Shown: positions 25,289 to 33,666 of the stretch, in pieces
Layout of the letters: the number at the start of each line of letters is the position of its first letter
Numbering within the stretch: position 1 is the first letter of the stretch
NCBI RefSeq assembly: GCF_030929505.1
Contig: NZ_JAVFVV010000018.1
Span: 81,037-145,036 of the forward strand
Direction of reading: 5' to 3'
Source of the DNA: Mesorhizobium sp. LHD-90
Lineage (GTDB): Bacteria > Pseudomonadota > Alphaproteobacteria > Rhizobiales > Rhizobiaceae
Length of the DNA: 64,000 nucleotides
Notes under the pieces: model-generated
What the model saw: the letters and a program-made list of their open reading frames with translations, nothing else
What the model was told of the DNA's origin: nothing
Database searches by the model: none
Position numbers and translations under genes: made by a program

Positions 25289-25723
25289 ATGACAGAGACT
25301 CTGCACGCCGAGGTCGAGATCGCCGCCCCGCAGGCGACGGTGTTTGCCTTCCTGACCGATCCCGACAAGATCATGCGCTGGATCGGCGAGGCCCAATCCG
25401 AGCCGCATCCGGGCGGCATCTACCTCGTCACCGTCGGCGGCAAGCATGTCGCCCGCGGCCACTTCACGGAAGTCATCCCGGTCCATCGGCTGGCCTACAG
25501 TTTTGGTTGGGAAGGGCGGGACGAAGTGCCGCCGGGATCGGGCCTGGTCGAGATCGATCTGGTCGAGAAGGACGGTGGAACGCTGGTTCGCTTCACCCAT
25601 AGCGGACTGCCCAACGAGGAAGAGCGGGCAAGCCACGAAAAGGGCTGGAGCCACTATCTCGCCCGGCTGGCGATCGCAGCGGCCGGCGGCGATCCGGGGC
25701 CGGACGCACCGACGAAAGGGTAG
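25289..25723 (+). CDS. SRPBCC/AHSA1-like protein
   Basis: 144-residue START-like helix-grip protein: TETLHAEVEIAAPQATVFAFLTDPDKIMRWIG at the N-terminus, a beta-sheet middle, and the long C-terminal helix (HEKGWSHYLARLAIAAAGG) that closes the hydrophobic cavity. The family binds small hydrophobic ligands or assists other proteins. Start ATG 25289 with GGAGGAA eight bases upstream. Confidence 0.88.
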   Translation: MTETLHAEVEIAAPQATVFAFLTDPDKIMRWIGEAQSEPHPGGIYLVTVGGKHVARGHFTEVIPVHRLAYSFGWEGRDEVPPGSGLVEIDLVEKDGGTLVRFTHSGLPNEEERASHEKGWSHYLARLAIAAAGGDPGPDAPTKG

Positions 25724-25766
25724 GGGAGGCGACGCCACATGCTGACGGTGGCTGGCGAACGGCCGT

Positions 25767-26492
25767 TCACCCCCGCAGCACATAGAACTGGCCCTTGCCG
25801 CCGCGGCGGTCCACTTCGCGGATGATCTCGCGCACCGCAAGATCGGACGGGTTGCCGGTCTTGTTCTCGAACACCTCGCGGTTGCCGTGCGGCCGGGGGC
25901 CGATGCAGCCGGTGACCCAGCCGACATTGGGCGCCTCGTGGATGAGGATCGCCTGCTGCTGCAGGCTGGAGCCGCCGAGCACGCGCAGGCAGATGCCGTC
26001 ATGGCCGGGGCGCAATTCCTTGACCGCGCTGTTGTTGCGCTCGACGCGCAGGCCGTAGGGCTTGTCGCGCCGCATCAGCCGCACGAAGCCGATGTCCCAT
26101 ATGTCCACCCGGCCGTCATCGGTGCGATAGCGCTCGACCGTGGTGAAGAGTTTTGTCGACAGGACGTCGCCGAACGTCGCGACAAAGACCTTTCGGCTGT
26201 TGATGGTGAACTCGACCTGCCTTCCGCCGCACAGCATGTCCGCCGGCACCGGCTGGTCGAACTGGGCGCAGTGGATGGGGCCGCCGATGACCATCATCAT
26301 CGTGCCCCACAGTCCGCTGTAGCGTTTGCGGTTGGCCGGCATATTGAGGGGCTGGCGGGCGGTCCGGTAGAGCCGTCCGCGGTCGTCGGCTGACAAATTG
26401 TCGACGTCGTCGACGATTTCGCCCTTGGCGCCGTGGTCGTAGATGAACTCGTCCTTGGGCCAGCGTGTGTGGATCAGCGTGACGAATTCCAT
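25767..26492 (-). CDS. Hypothetical protein, weakly DUF5675-like
   Basis: 241 residues, start ATG 26492 with GGAG. The C-terminal half has AILIHEAPNVGWVTGCIGP, recalling the I-H...GCI layout of DUF5675 and L,D-transpeptidase-like folds (His and Cys close in space), but the match is weak. The N-terminal half (MEFVTLIHTRWPKDEFIYDHG) is not recognised. No signal peptide. It lies between mccB and the SRPBCC gene, on the strand of mccB. Confidence 0.6.
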   Translation of the reverse strand: MEFVTLIHTRWPKDEFIYDHGAKGEIVDDVDNLSADDRGRLYRTARQPLNMPANRKRYSGLWGTMMMVIGGPIHCAQFDQPVPADMLCGGRQVEFTINSRKVFVATFGDVLSTKLFTTVERYRTDDGRVDIWDIGFVRLMRRDKPYGLRVERNNSAVKELRPGHDGICLRVLGGSSLQQQAILIHEAPNVGWVTGCIGPRPHGNREVFENKTGNPSDLAVREIIREVDRRGGKGQFYVLRG

Positions 26493-26676
26493 GGAGCTCC
26501 GATGTCCTTTCGGCTGGCGGGTCTGGCGCGGCCGGAAAAGGTCCGCCAGCGACGGTACGGCTGCTGCGAGGGACAGCAGCCGTTGTCGCCTGAGATATGC
26601 GAGGTTGCACATGAAAGTGAAAACTCGCAACCAACAATGTGGAATTATCCGAAAAATGTATCCGGACTGTGTCGCC

Positions 26677-28284
26677 TCACATCCGGAACACGCCGAACTT
26701 CGTGTCCTCCACCGGCGCGTTGAGTGCGGCGGAGAGCGAAAGTGCGAGCACCTCGCGCGAGCGGGCCGGGTCGATGATGCCGTCGTCCCACAGGCGAGCG
26801 GAGGAGTAGAGCGGGTGGCCCTCGCGCTCGTATTTTTCCAGGATGGGCGCCCGGAATTTCTGCTCGTCCTCGAAACTCCAGTTTTCGTTTTTGCGTTCAA
26901 AACCTTCGCGCTTGACCAGCGCCAGCACGGTGGCCGCCTGCTCGCCGCCCATGACAGAGATGCGGGCGTTCGGCCACATCCACAGGAAGCGGGGTGAATA
27001 GGCGCGCCCGCACATGCCGTAATTGCCGGCGCCGAACGAGCCGCCGATGATCATCGTCACCTTCGGCACCTGTGCCGTCGCCACCGCCGTGACCAGCTTG
27101 GCGCCGTCCTTGGCGATGCCGCCGGCCTCGTATTTGCGCCCGACCATGAAGCCGGTGATGTTCTGCAAAAACACCAGCGGAATTTTGCGCTGGCAGCAGA
27201 GCTCGATGAAATGCGCGCCCTTCAGAGCGCTTTCGGAAAACAGCACGCCGTTGTTGGCGAGAATGCCCACCGGCATGCCGAAAATATGGGCGAAGCCGGT
27301 GACCAGCGTCGTGCTGTAATTCTGCTTGAACTCGTCGAGTTCGGAGCCGTCGACGATGCGGGCGATCACCTCGCGCACGTCATAGGGTTTTCGCGTGTCC
27401 TGCGGGATGATGCCGTAGAGTTCGCGCGGGTCGTGCAGCGGCGGGGCGGGATCGCGTAAGTCGAGCTTTACGCTCTTCGAGCGATTGAGGTTCTTCACGA
27501 TGCGCCGCGCAATCGCCAGCGCGTGCTCGTCGTCCTGGGCCAGATGGTCTGCGACGCCGGAAAGCTTTGCATGCACCTCGGCGCCGCCGAGGTCTTCGGC
27601 GGAAACATCCTCACCGGTCGCGGCCTTGACCAGCGGCGGGCCGCCCAGAAAAATCGTGCCCTGGTTCTTGACGATGATGGATTCGTCCGACATGGCCGGC
27701 ACATAGGCGCCGCCCGCCGTGCAGGACCCCATGACACAGGCGATCTGCGGTATGCCCGCGGCCGACATGGTCGCCTGGTTGTAGAAGATGCGACCGAAAT
27801 GTTCGCGGTCGGGAAACACCTCGTCCTGGTTGGGCAGGTTGGCGCCGCCGGAATCGACCAAGTAAATACAGGGCAGGTTGTTCTCGCGCGCGATTTCCTG
27901 GGCGCGCAGATGTTTTTTGACGGTGAGCGGATAATAGGTGCCGCCCTTCACGGTGGCGTCATTGACAACGACCATGACTTCCCGCCCCTCGACGCGGCCG
28001 ATGCCGGCGATCATGCCGGCGGCCGAGATGGCGTCGTCATACATTTCCCAGGCCGCGAACTGGCCGATCTCCAGGAAGGGCGAGCCGGCGTCTAGCAGTT
28101 GCGCCAATCTTTCACGCGGCAAAAGTTTTCCGCGCGAGGTGTGGCGGCGCCGCGCTTCCTCCGAGCCGCCTCGCTGCACGGTTTCCGCCTTGGCGGCGAT
28201 GTCGGCGACCAGCGTTTCCATGCGCTCGGCATTGGCGCGAAAGGCGTCGGAGGCGGGGGATATCTGGGATTTCAGGACAGGCAT
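26677..28284 (-). CDS. mccB: 3-Methylcrotonyl-CoA carboxylase beta subunit
   Basis: Carboxyltransferase half of the biotin enzyme: moves CO2 from carboxybiotin to 3-methylcrotonyl-CoA in leucine breakdown. 535 residues, two crotonase-like halves. Typical MCC-beta features: [20 protein letters not shown] near residue 50, [20 protein letters not shown] (about 140), [16 protein letters not shown] (oxyanion loop, about 185) and a C-terminal second loop [20 protein letters not shown]. The GANLP/VFPD stretch distinguishes it from propionyl-CoA carboxylase beta. It needs the alpha subunit mccA, which lies at 9485-11548. Confidence 0.93.
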   Translation of the reverse strand: MPVLKSQISPASDAFRANAERMETLVADIAAKAETVQRGGSEEARRRHTSRGKLLPRERLAQLLDAGSPFLEIGQFAAWEMYDDAISAAGMIAGIGRVEGREVMVVVNDATVKGGTYYPLTVKKHLRAQEIARENNLPCIYLVDSGGANLPNQDEVFPDREHFGRIFYNQATMSAAGIPQIACVMGSCTAGGAYVPAMSDESIIVKNQGTIFLGGPPLVKAATGEDVSAEDLGGAEVHAKLSGVADHLAQDDEHALAIARRIVKNLNRSKSVKLDLRDPAPPLHDPRELYGIIPQDTRKPYDVREVIARIVDGSELDEFKQNYSTTLVTGFAHIFGMPVGILANNGVLFSESALKGAHFIELCCQRKIPLVFLQNITGFMVGRKYEAGGIAKDGAKLVTAVATAQVPKVTMIIGGSFGAGNYGMCGRAYSPRFLWMWPNARISVMGGEQAATVLALVKREGFERKNENWSFEDEQKFRAPILEKYEREGHPLYSSARLWDDGIIDPARSREVLALSLSAALNAPVEDTKFGVFRM

Positions 28285-28310
28285 GGAAGGGTCCCGGGTT
28301 TGCGAACGAC

Positions 28311-28694
28311 TTACCGGATCAACTCGACGCGGCAGGGAAGGTCGAGTGTCGCCCAGATGCGGTCGGCTGTCACCACGGTTGCCTTGCGCTCGACGGCTGT
28401 GGCAATGCAGGCCCGGTCAGCAAAGGAAAGCCCGGCATGCTTTGTCGCGGGACGGAGGGATGCGGTGGCAACCGCCAGGTCACCGTCGAAAGGGACGAGT
28501 TCAATCTGCTGCGCGGCCAGAAAGCTGCGCATGTCGTCGATCGGTAGCCCCTTCTCGGCGCCGCGCATGAGCGTCTCGCTCCAGTTCACGGCTGGCACCA
28601 GCGCACCCGGCAGCCGTGCTATCGCCATTTCGGCGCCCGGTTCGTCCCGCAGGATCGCGAGCAGCGCCGACGCATCGAAAACATAGGCCGTCAC
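28311..28694 (-). CDS. vapC: VapC-type PIN-domain toxin
   Basis: 127-residue PIN-domain ribonuclease. Acidic residues that bind magnesium are present: Asp7 (VFDASALLA), Glu in NWSETLMRG, Asp in [12 protein letters not shown] and Asp in VVTADRIW. It overlaps the antitoxin gene by four bases (ATGA), the usual translational coupling of toxin-antitoxin pairs. Targets are typically tRNA or rRNA. It lies between ivd and mccB, splitting that operon. Confidence 0.92.
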   Translation of the reverse strand: MTAYVFDASALLAILRDEPGAEMAIARLPGALVPAVNWSETLMRGAEKGLPIDDMRSFLAAQQIELVPFDGDLAVATASLRPATKHAGLSFADRACIATAVERKATVVTADRIWATLDLPCRVELIR

Positions 28695-29089
28695 CCGCCG
28701 CGATTCCGCGTGTCCAGCGCTGCCGCCTCACGCTCCAGGCGGGCGTAACGCTCGTCCTCCCGCCGTGCCTCTTCGCGACGCTCGGCGATCAACTCGTCGA
28801 CCACGTTTTCGTTGGGGTGTTCTGCCCGCCACTTGCGCGCGAAAGCCTGCACGCGCTTCAGCGCCACGCCGGGCGAGACGATGCGGAACTCGCCATCCAC
28901 CACCTGCGCCGTCACCGTGTCGCCGGGCTTGATCAGCATGGCCGCGCGCATTTCGGCGGGGATGACGATCCGCCCTGCATTGTCGACCTTAAGGCGGACA
29001 TAAGCCACCGATTGCGGACCCGCCTCAGCACTGATGGCAGCAGCGTCGTAAGGCGTCTGGGGACTTTCTCCGAATCCCTGGCCACTCAT
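28691..29089 (-). CDS. vapB: AbrB/SpoVT-type antitoxin of the VapC toxin
   Basis: 132 residues. An AbrB-like swapped-hairpin DNA-binding domain at about 28-75 (AYVRLKVDNAGRIVIPAEMR, then KPGDTVTAQVVDGEFRIVS) is followed by a long charged helix (VDELIAERREEARREDERYARLEREAAA) expected to wrap the toxin. Start chosen at ATG 29089 with GGAG eight bases upstream; the open frame extends further but the extra residues look non-native. Probably represses its own promoter through the repeats at 29111-29139. Confidence 0.88.
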   Translation of the reverse strand: MSGQGFGESPQTPYDAAAISAEAGPQSVAYVRLKVDNAGRIVIPAEMRAAMLIKPGDTVTAQVVDGEFRIVSPGVALKRVQAFARKWRAEHPNENVVDELIAERREEARREDERYARLEREAAALDTRNRGG

Positions 29090-29110
29090 GGCAATGGCTC
29101 CATTCTTTCC

Positions 29111-29139
29111 AAATGGCAGATTAGACGAAAATGGCAGAT
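29111..29139. promoter_or_regulatory. Direct-repeat operator upstream of vapBC
   Basis: AAATGGCAGAT occurs twice, at 29111-29121 and 29129-29139, 18 bases start to start, directly upstream of the antitoxin start. A related sequence in reverse (CCCATTTTCC) follows at about 29151-29160. Spacing close to two helical turns suits cooperative AbrB-type autorepression. The stretch is AT-rich. Confidence 0.6.
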
Positions 29140-29256
29140 GGTTCAACGATTCCCATTTTCCACGTCTTCGCCAGACGTTTTTGCGTCCGGGCAATCATCT
29201 CTCCGCTATCCTTTCCCGACCTACGAGCCCGAAAGGCACCCAGCAGATCAGCCAGA

Positions 29257-29772
29257 TCATATCAGAGGGTCCTGCGGTATTTCATGGTGAATATAGGAAG
29301 CGATCTCAGTGAGCTCCCTAATCCACCATTTGTGGCTGTGTTGGAGCAAGCCGATCACACTGCATCCTTTAAAGTATCCGCTGACTACTAGATCTAAATC
29401 AGGATCGCTTGGAGAGAGTTCTCCCGATGAATCGGTTTTGAAAACAGTTGCCTCGTCAGAGGGAAACTCATACGTCTTCAAGAGCAGGTTGCGAGTGTCC
29501 TCGATAAAGTGCACGAAGAGTTCGTCTTCTCCTTTTCCGAGTTTCCAACGCTTGAAGCGTCCTTGCACACAACGCGTAATTTCGGGATATCGCTTGCAAT
29601 CCACTTTATGCAGCACATGACCGACAGCGCGCAGCGTCGTGATTGCAACGACAAACTCGGCGCGCCAGTTTTGTGAGTGGTCGGCGTGGCATAGCGAGAA
29701 TGTTGCGTTCATTGAGTCGTCAAGAGGGATGGCGGCACGCAAAAGCTGGATGTTTGCCGTCGCGAGATTCAT
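29257..29772 (-). CDS. Hypothetical protein translationally coupled to ivd
   Basis: 171 residues of lower GC than its neighbours. Not recognised. Mostly helical in the first half, with FVVAITTLRAVGHVLHKVD, which recalls the helix with Arg and His seen in HEPN-like families (R followed by H), but no firm assignment. The C-terminal half ends in a Trp/His-rich region (LLQHSHKWWIRELTEIASYIHHEIP). The ivd stop (29773-29775) directly precedes its ATG 29772, and GGAGGGG eight bases upstream lies within the ivd coding end, so it is translated with ivd. Base composition suggests recent arrival. Confidence 0.7.
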   Translation of the reverse strand: MNLATANIQLLRAAIPLDDSMNATFSLCHADHSQNWRAEFVVAITTLRAVGHVLHKVDCKRYPEITRCVQGRFKRWKLGKGEDELFVHFIEDTRNLLLKTYEFPSDEATVFKTDSSGELSPSDPDLDLVVSGYFKGCSVIGLLQHSHKWWIRELTEIASYIHHEIPQDPLI

Positions 29773-30933
29773 TCACCCCTCCGCCATCATCTCCCGGCCG
29801 ATCAGCCAGCGCCTGATCTCGCTGGTGCCGGCGCCGATCTCGTAGAGTTTTGCATCGCGCAGAAGGCGGCCGGCGGGGAATTCGTTCATGTAGCCGTTGC
29901 CGCCAAGAAGCTGGATGGCGTCGAGCGCCATGCGCGTGGCGTGCTCGGAGGCGTAGAGGATGCAGCCGGCGGCGTCCTTGCGGGTCGTCTCCTTGCGGTC
30001 GCAGGCGGCGGCAACCGCATAGACATAGGCGCGGCAGGCGTTCAGCGTCGCATACATGTCGGCGAGCTTGCCCTGGACGAGCTGGAAATCGCCGATCGCC
30101 TGGCCGAACTGGCGGCGGTCGCGGACATAAGGCATGACCACGTCGAGGCAGGCGGCCATGATGCCGAGCGGTCCGCCGGCCAGAACCACGCGCTCGTAGT
30201 CGAGGCCGGACATCAACACCTCGACGCCGCGGCCGTGCTGGTGGACGACATTTTCGAACGGCACGTCGACGTCCTCGAACACCAGTTCGCCCGTGTTGGA
30301 GCCGCGCATGCCGAGCTTGTCCAGCTTCTGGGCAACCGAAAAGCCCCTCATGCCGCGTTCGATGATGAAGGCGGTGATGCCACGCGAGCCCATCGTCGGC
30401 TCGGTCTTCGCGTAGACCAGCAGCGTGCCTGCGTCCGGCCCGTTGGTGATCCACATCTTGTTGCCGTTGAGCACGTAGCGGTCGTTGTGCTTGTCGGCGC
30501 GCAGCTTCATCGAGACCACGTCCGAGCCGGCGCCGGTCTCCGACATGGCGAGCGCGCCGACCGTGGCGCCGGCGCACAGGCCGGGCAGGTATTTTTCCTT
30601 CTGCTCCGGCGTGCCCCAGCGGTTGAGCTGATTGATGCAGAGGTTGGAATGCGCGCCGTAGGACAGGCCGACCGAGGCGGAGGCGCGTGAAATCTCCTCC
30701 ATGGCCACGACATGGGCGAGATAGGTCATGCCGGAACCGCCGAAATCCGGGTCGGCGGTGACGCCGAGCAGGCCTAGGCCGCCAAGCTCCGGCCAGAGTT
30801 CCATGGGGAAATCGTTGGTGCGGTCGATCTCGGCGGCGCGCGGCGCGATTTTTTCGCGCGCGAAGCGGCGCACCAGATCGCGCAGCGCGTCGACATCCTC
30901 ACCCAGCGCGAAATTCAGCGTTTGCGTGTACAT
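29773..30933 (-). CDS. ivd: Isovaleryl-CoA dehydrogenase
   Basis: FAD enzyme oxidising isovaleryl-CoA to 3-methylcrotonyl-CoA, third step of leucine degradation; electrons go to ETF and then to the ETF:ubiquinone oxidoreductase encoded at 690. 386 residues with the acyl-CoA dehydrogenase signatures [16 protein letters not shown] (about 127-142) and [23 protein letters not shown]. The catalytic base is Glu247 in [15 protein letters not shown], the position special to the isovaleryl type. Start ATG 30933 follows AGGAGG. Confidence 0.95.
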   Translation of the reverse strand: MYTQTLNFALGEDVDALRDLVRRFAREKIAPRAAEIDRTNDFPMELWPELGGLGLLGVTADPDFGGSGMTYLAHVVAMEEISRASASVGLSYGAHSNLCINQLNRWGTPEQKEKYLPGLCAGATVGALAMSETGAGSDVVSMKLRADKHNDRYVLNGNKMWITNGPDAGTLLVYAKTEPTMGSRGITAFIIERGMRGFSVAQKLDKLGMRGSNTGELVFEDVDVPFENVVHQHGRGVEVLMSGLDYERVVLAGGPLGIMAACLDVVMPYVRDRRQFGQAIGDFQLVQGKLADMYATLNACRAYVYAVAAACDRKETTRKDAAGCILYASEHATRMALDAIQLLGGNGYMNEFPAGRLLRDAKLYEIGAGTSEIRRWLIGREMMAEG

Positions 30934-31558
30934 TCTCTTGCCTCCTGCTTTCCTCGGCAGTCTCGCTGGCGCCGACCAGGCGCATGGTCATGATAAGATA
31001 GTTTCTGGTCACTTCTTCGACCGACAGCCGCTCGTCCGGCCGGAACCAGACGATGACCCCGGTGATCATCTGGATGATCGCCATCGCCGTCAGCGCTGCG
31101 TCGTCGATGCGGAAAGTGCCGTCTTCCGCGCCGTCGCGCAAAATGCGCCGCAATTCCTTTTCGTAGCTTGTCCGCAGCTTGAGGATGTGCGTGAGCCGCT
31201 CGCGCGAAAGGCTGCGCAGCTCCATGTTGGAGACATGGGTGGAATGCCGCCGGGCCATGTGGAACGCGATGTGGTTGGAAACGAAAGCCGAGAGTTCGTC
31301 GGTCGGGCCTCCTGCGGCGGGACGACGTGCTTCCTCCCAGCTTGCGGTCAGTCCTTCCATGTGCTCGCGCATTAGCGTGAACAGCATGTCTTCCTTGGTT
31401 GGGAAATAGCGATAGAGCGCCGCCGCCTGCACGCCGACCTCCGCCGCGAGCTGGCGCATGGACACGGCCTCGTAGCCGTGGCGTGCAATCAGCGCGGCTG
31501 CCGCCTCGCGGATCGCCGCTTGCGTCTTTTCGCCGTCGGAGCCCACTGTTCGCGCCAA
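30899..31558 (-). CDS. TetR family regulator of the leucine catabolic genes
   Basis: 219 residues. N-terminal helix-turn-helix ([33 protein letters not shown], residues 20-55), then an all-helical ligand domain. The gene overlaps the start of ivd by 35 bases on the same strand, so it is cotranscribed and probably coupled. TetR regulators next to ivd/mcc genes normally respond to pathway CoA esters and repress the operon; that role is inferred. Its own promoter and a probable operator lie at 31579-31607. Confidence 0.9.
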   Translation of the reverse strand: MARTVGSDGEKTQAAIREAAAALIARHGYEAVSMRQLAAEVGVQAAALYRYFPTKEDMLFTLMREHMEGLTASWEEARRPAAGGPTDELSAFVSNHIAFHMARRHSTHVSNMELRSLSRERLTHILKLRTSYEKELRRILRDGAEDGTFRIDDAALTAMAIIQMITGVIVWFRPDERLSVEEVTRNYLIMTMRLVGASETAEESRRQENVHANAEFRAG

Positions 31559-31578
31559 GATATCCTCCCTACGGGGAT

Positions 31579-31607
31579 ATAATAAAACAAACGTTCAATT
31601 CTTTCAA
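31579..31607 (-). promoter_or_regulatory. Promoter of the tetR-ivd operon with an internal operator
   Basis: Read on the minus strand: -35 TTGAAA (31602-31607), a 17-base spacer, -10 TATTAT (31579-31584), followed by a GGGAGGA-containing leader before tetR. The spacer carries GAACGTTTGT, like operators I recall for TetR regulators of acyl-CoA pathways. Autorepression is likely. Confidence 0.7.
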
Positions 31608-31718
31608 CGCCTTTGGCGCGGTGGCACGACCGGGGAGATCGGTCCAGCGGCTCACCGGTTCCTGAGCGCTTCGCCCGTTTACGAAATCTGGAGGTTCGCG
31701 TTGCAGGGTGTCGGCGGC

Positions 31719-31738
31719 GGTACGACAATTGTCGTACC
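31719..31738. promoter_or_regulatory. Perfect 20-bp palindrome, probable operator
   Basis: GGTACGACAATTGTCGTACC reads the same on both strands. It lies 27-46 bases upstream of the methyltransferase start, with partial flanking symmetry (CAGGGT to the left, CTG to the right). It fits a dimeric repressor binding site; no regulator gene for it is identified. Confidence 0.75.
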
Positions 31739-31764
31739 CTGCCAGTAGAAGGCGGAGTAGCCAG

Positions 31765-32601
31765 ATGGCTGATCTCGAGGAAGGACGGGCGGATCGCGCC
31801 GGCATCCAGGACCGGTCGTCGGGGCGTTTGGGACGCGCCATAAGAATTCTGCGTGAGCGCGGGCCGCTGGAGCCGTTCCGGCTGGTGCGCCGCCATGGAC
31901 TTTCCGCCAGTACCGCCTTCGTCGGGCGTAACATCCGCCATCTCATGGCTGACCGGCTGGCACGCAAATGGGACCGCGATCATAATGTCGACACCGCCGG
32001 CTCGATCCAGCTTGCGGGATTGCAGGTCGTCGGGCCGCATCGCGACCAAGGCAACGAATGCCTCTGCACCTCGCCAAAAACCTTTGACTTCATCATGCGC
32101 AGCCTGCCGGCGGATCTGAGTGACTGCACCTTCATCGACATCGGCGCGGGAAAATCGCGCACTCTGCTGCTGGCGTCGCGCTATCCATTCGCCAAGGTTG
32201 TCGGCGTCGAGTTCGCGCACGAACTGGTCGAGATCGCAAAACGCAATGTCGAGACGTTCCGCGATCCGGCGCAGAAATGCCGGAACATCGAAGTGGTCGA
32301 GGCGGACGCGGCCGCCTACGAATTCCCCAAGACGCCGCTGGTCGTCTATTTCTACAATCCGTTCTCGAAACAGGTTTTCGACATCGTTATCCAAAATCTG
32401 GTGGCGTCGCTGCGCGAGACCGACCGCGATTGTCACGTCGTCTACGGCAGTTCCAGCCATGCGGCGATCGACTGGGCAAAGCCGGCGATCCTGACGAGCG
32501 GCGCCTTCGAACAACTCGCCACGCCGCCCATGCCGGGTTTTCTCGATGCGGTGCGCACCATCGACTACGCGGTGTTTCGCTACCGTGGGAAGAACGGATA
32601 G
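31765..32601 (+). CDS. Class I SAM-dependent methyltransferase
   Basis: 278 residues. The SAM-binding motif I is FIDIGAGKSRTLLLAS (about 125), the acidic end of strand 2 is VGVEFAHELVEIAKRN, and the post-I region VEADAAAYEFPKTPLVVYFYNPFS fits a small-molecule or protein methyltransferase with an NPF motif. The N-terminal 100 residues are basic and unlike any domain I can name. Start ATG 31765 follows GGAG. The substrate is unknown. Confidence 0.85.
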   Translation: MADLEEGRADRAGIQDRSSGRLGRAIRILRERGPLEPFRLVRRHGLSASTAFVGRNIRHLMADRLARKWDRDHNVDTAGSIQLAGLQVVGPHRDQGNECLCTSPKTFDFIMRSLPADLSDCTFIDIGAGKSRTLLLASRYPFAKVVGVEFAHELVEIAKRNVETFRDPAQKCRNIEVVEADAAAYEFPKTPLVVYFYNPFSKQVFDIVIQNLVASLRETDRDCHVVYGSSSHAAIDWAKPAILTSGAFEQLATPPMPGFLDAVRTIDYAVFRYRGKNG

Positions 32602-32633
32602 GCGCAAGACCGGGGCCGGCGCCGTCCCTACGG

Positions 32634-33662
32634 CTACATCAGCTTGAAAGGTATGCCCGTCATCAGCGCCTTCACGTAGCGCTTCTTCTGATAAAGCCCA
32701 TTGAGCGAGACGCGCGGCAGGGCGGTCGGCCGGGCAAGCGTGCCGGCAGAAAGCACGCCGGGCTGCGTGGTTACGGCGATCGAAAGCCCAGCCTCGGCGG
32801 CAGCCTGGATCTCGCGGTCGCCGACCGCGTCGGGAAAGCCGTAGGGATAGGCGAAGCTTTTCGGCGGGTATCCGACGAAACGTTTTACCGAGGCGATGGA
32901 GCCTTCGATCTCGGCGCGCAACTGCCGCTCATCGACGCGTTTCAGATTGATATGGGTCAGCGTGTGTGCGCCGAAGCGCGCCAGTGGGTCGGCCGCCAGC
33001 CGCCGCAGTTCGTCGGTATCCATGGTTAGCTCGGCCGTGATGCCGAGCGGGTCGATGCCATGCGCCCGCGCGGCGCGGTCAAGGTGCTCGACGGCCGAAT
33101 CCTCTTCGTCCGAGGCGACCAGCCTCGATATGCGGCCGAAGGCGGCCAGCTTTTCGGTCGCCGTGTTCAGGGAAAGCTCCGCGTCGCCTTGGCCGAAATC
33201 GAAGCGCAGCAACGATGTCTTGCGCAGCAGTGCCTCGGCGGTCTCCCACCACAGCGAGCGGGTGCGCTCGACAAATCCTTCTGTGAGGAAAATCGTGTAG
33301 GGCACGCCGAGCTTGCGGAAGACGGGCGCAGCGAATTCGGCGTTGTTGCGGTAGCCGTCGTCGAGCGTGAAGCTGACGAAGCGGCGGCGGTCGGACGGGT
33401 CGGCTAACAGCCCCGGCAGGTCCTCGAGCGGTACCGGCGAGAGGCCGGCTTGTTTCGCGGCAAGGATCGCCTGTTCCAGGAATTCCGGCGTGACCGACAG
33501 CAGTGCGTTGGGCAAAAACGCCTCGGCGCGGTGTGGCCGCACATGGTGCAGGGTGAAGATCACGCCGCGGCCGGCGGCGGTTGGCCACAGCGCGCCGATG
33601 CCAGGTAGGGCGAAGACTTCCAGTCCGGCACGGATGACCGCGTGCTTGATCGCGCTTTTCAT
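32634..33662 (-). CDS. Polysaccharide deacetylase family protein
   Basis: 342 residues of the NodB-like fold. The catalytic Asp and metal Asp are in SFTLDDGYRNN (about 95), the metal His pair in ARFGAHTLTHINL (about 235). Removes acetyl groups from N-acetylated sugars of surface glycans. No cleavable signal peptide is obvious. Its start at 33662 is four bases from the stop of the upstream ATP-grasp gene, so the two form an operon. Confidence 0.88.
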   Translation of the reverse strand: MKSAIKHAVIRAGLEVFALPGIGALWPTAAGRGVIFTLHHVRPHRAEAFLPNALLSVTPEFLEQAILAAKQAGLSPVPLEDLPGLLADPSDRRRFVSFTLDDGYRNNAEFAAPVFRKLGVPYTIFLTEGFVERTRSLWWETAEALLRKTSLLRFDFGQGDAELSLNTATEKLAAFGRISRLVASDEEDSAVEHLDRAARAHGIDPLGITAELTMDTDELRRLAADPLARFGAHTLTHINLKRVDERQLRAEIEGSIASVKRFVGYPPKSFAYPYGFPDAVGDREIQAAAEAGLSIAVTTQPGVLSAGTLARPTALPRVSLNGLYQKKRYVKALMTGIPFKLM

Positions 33663-33666
33663 GAGG

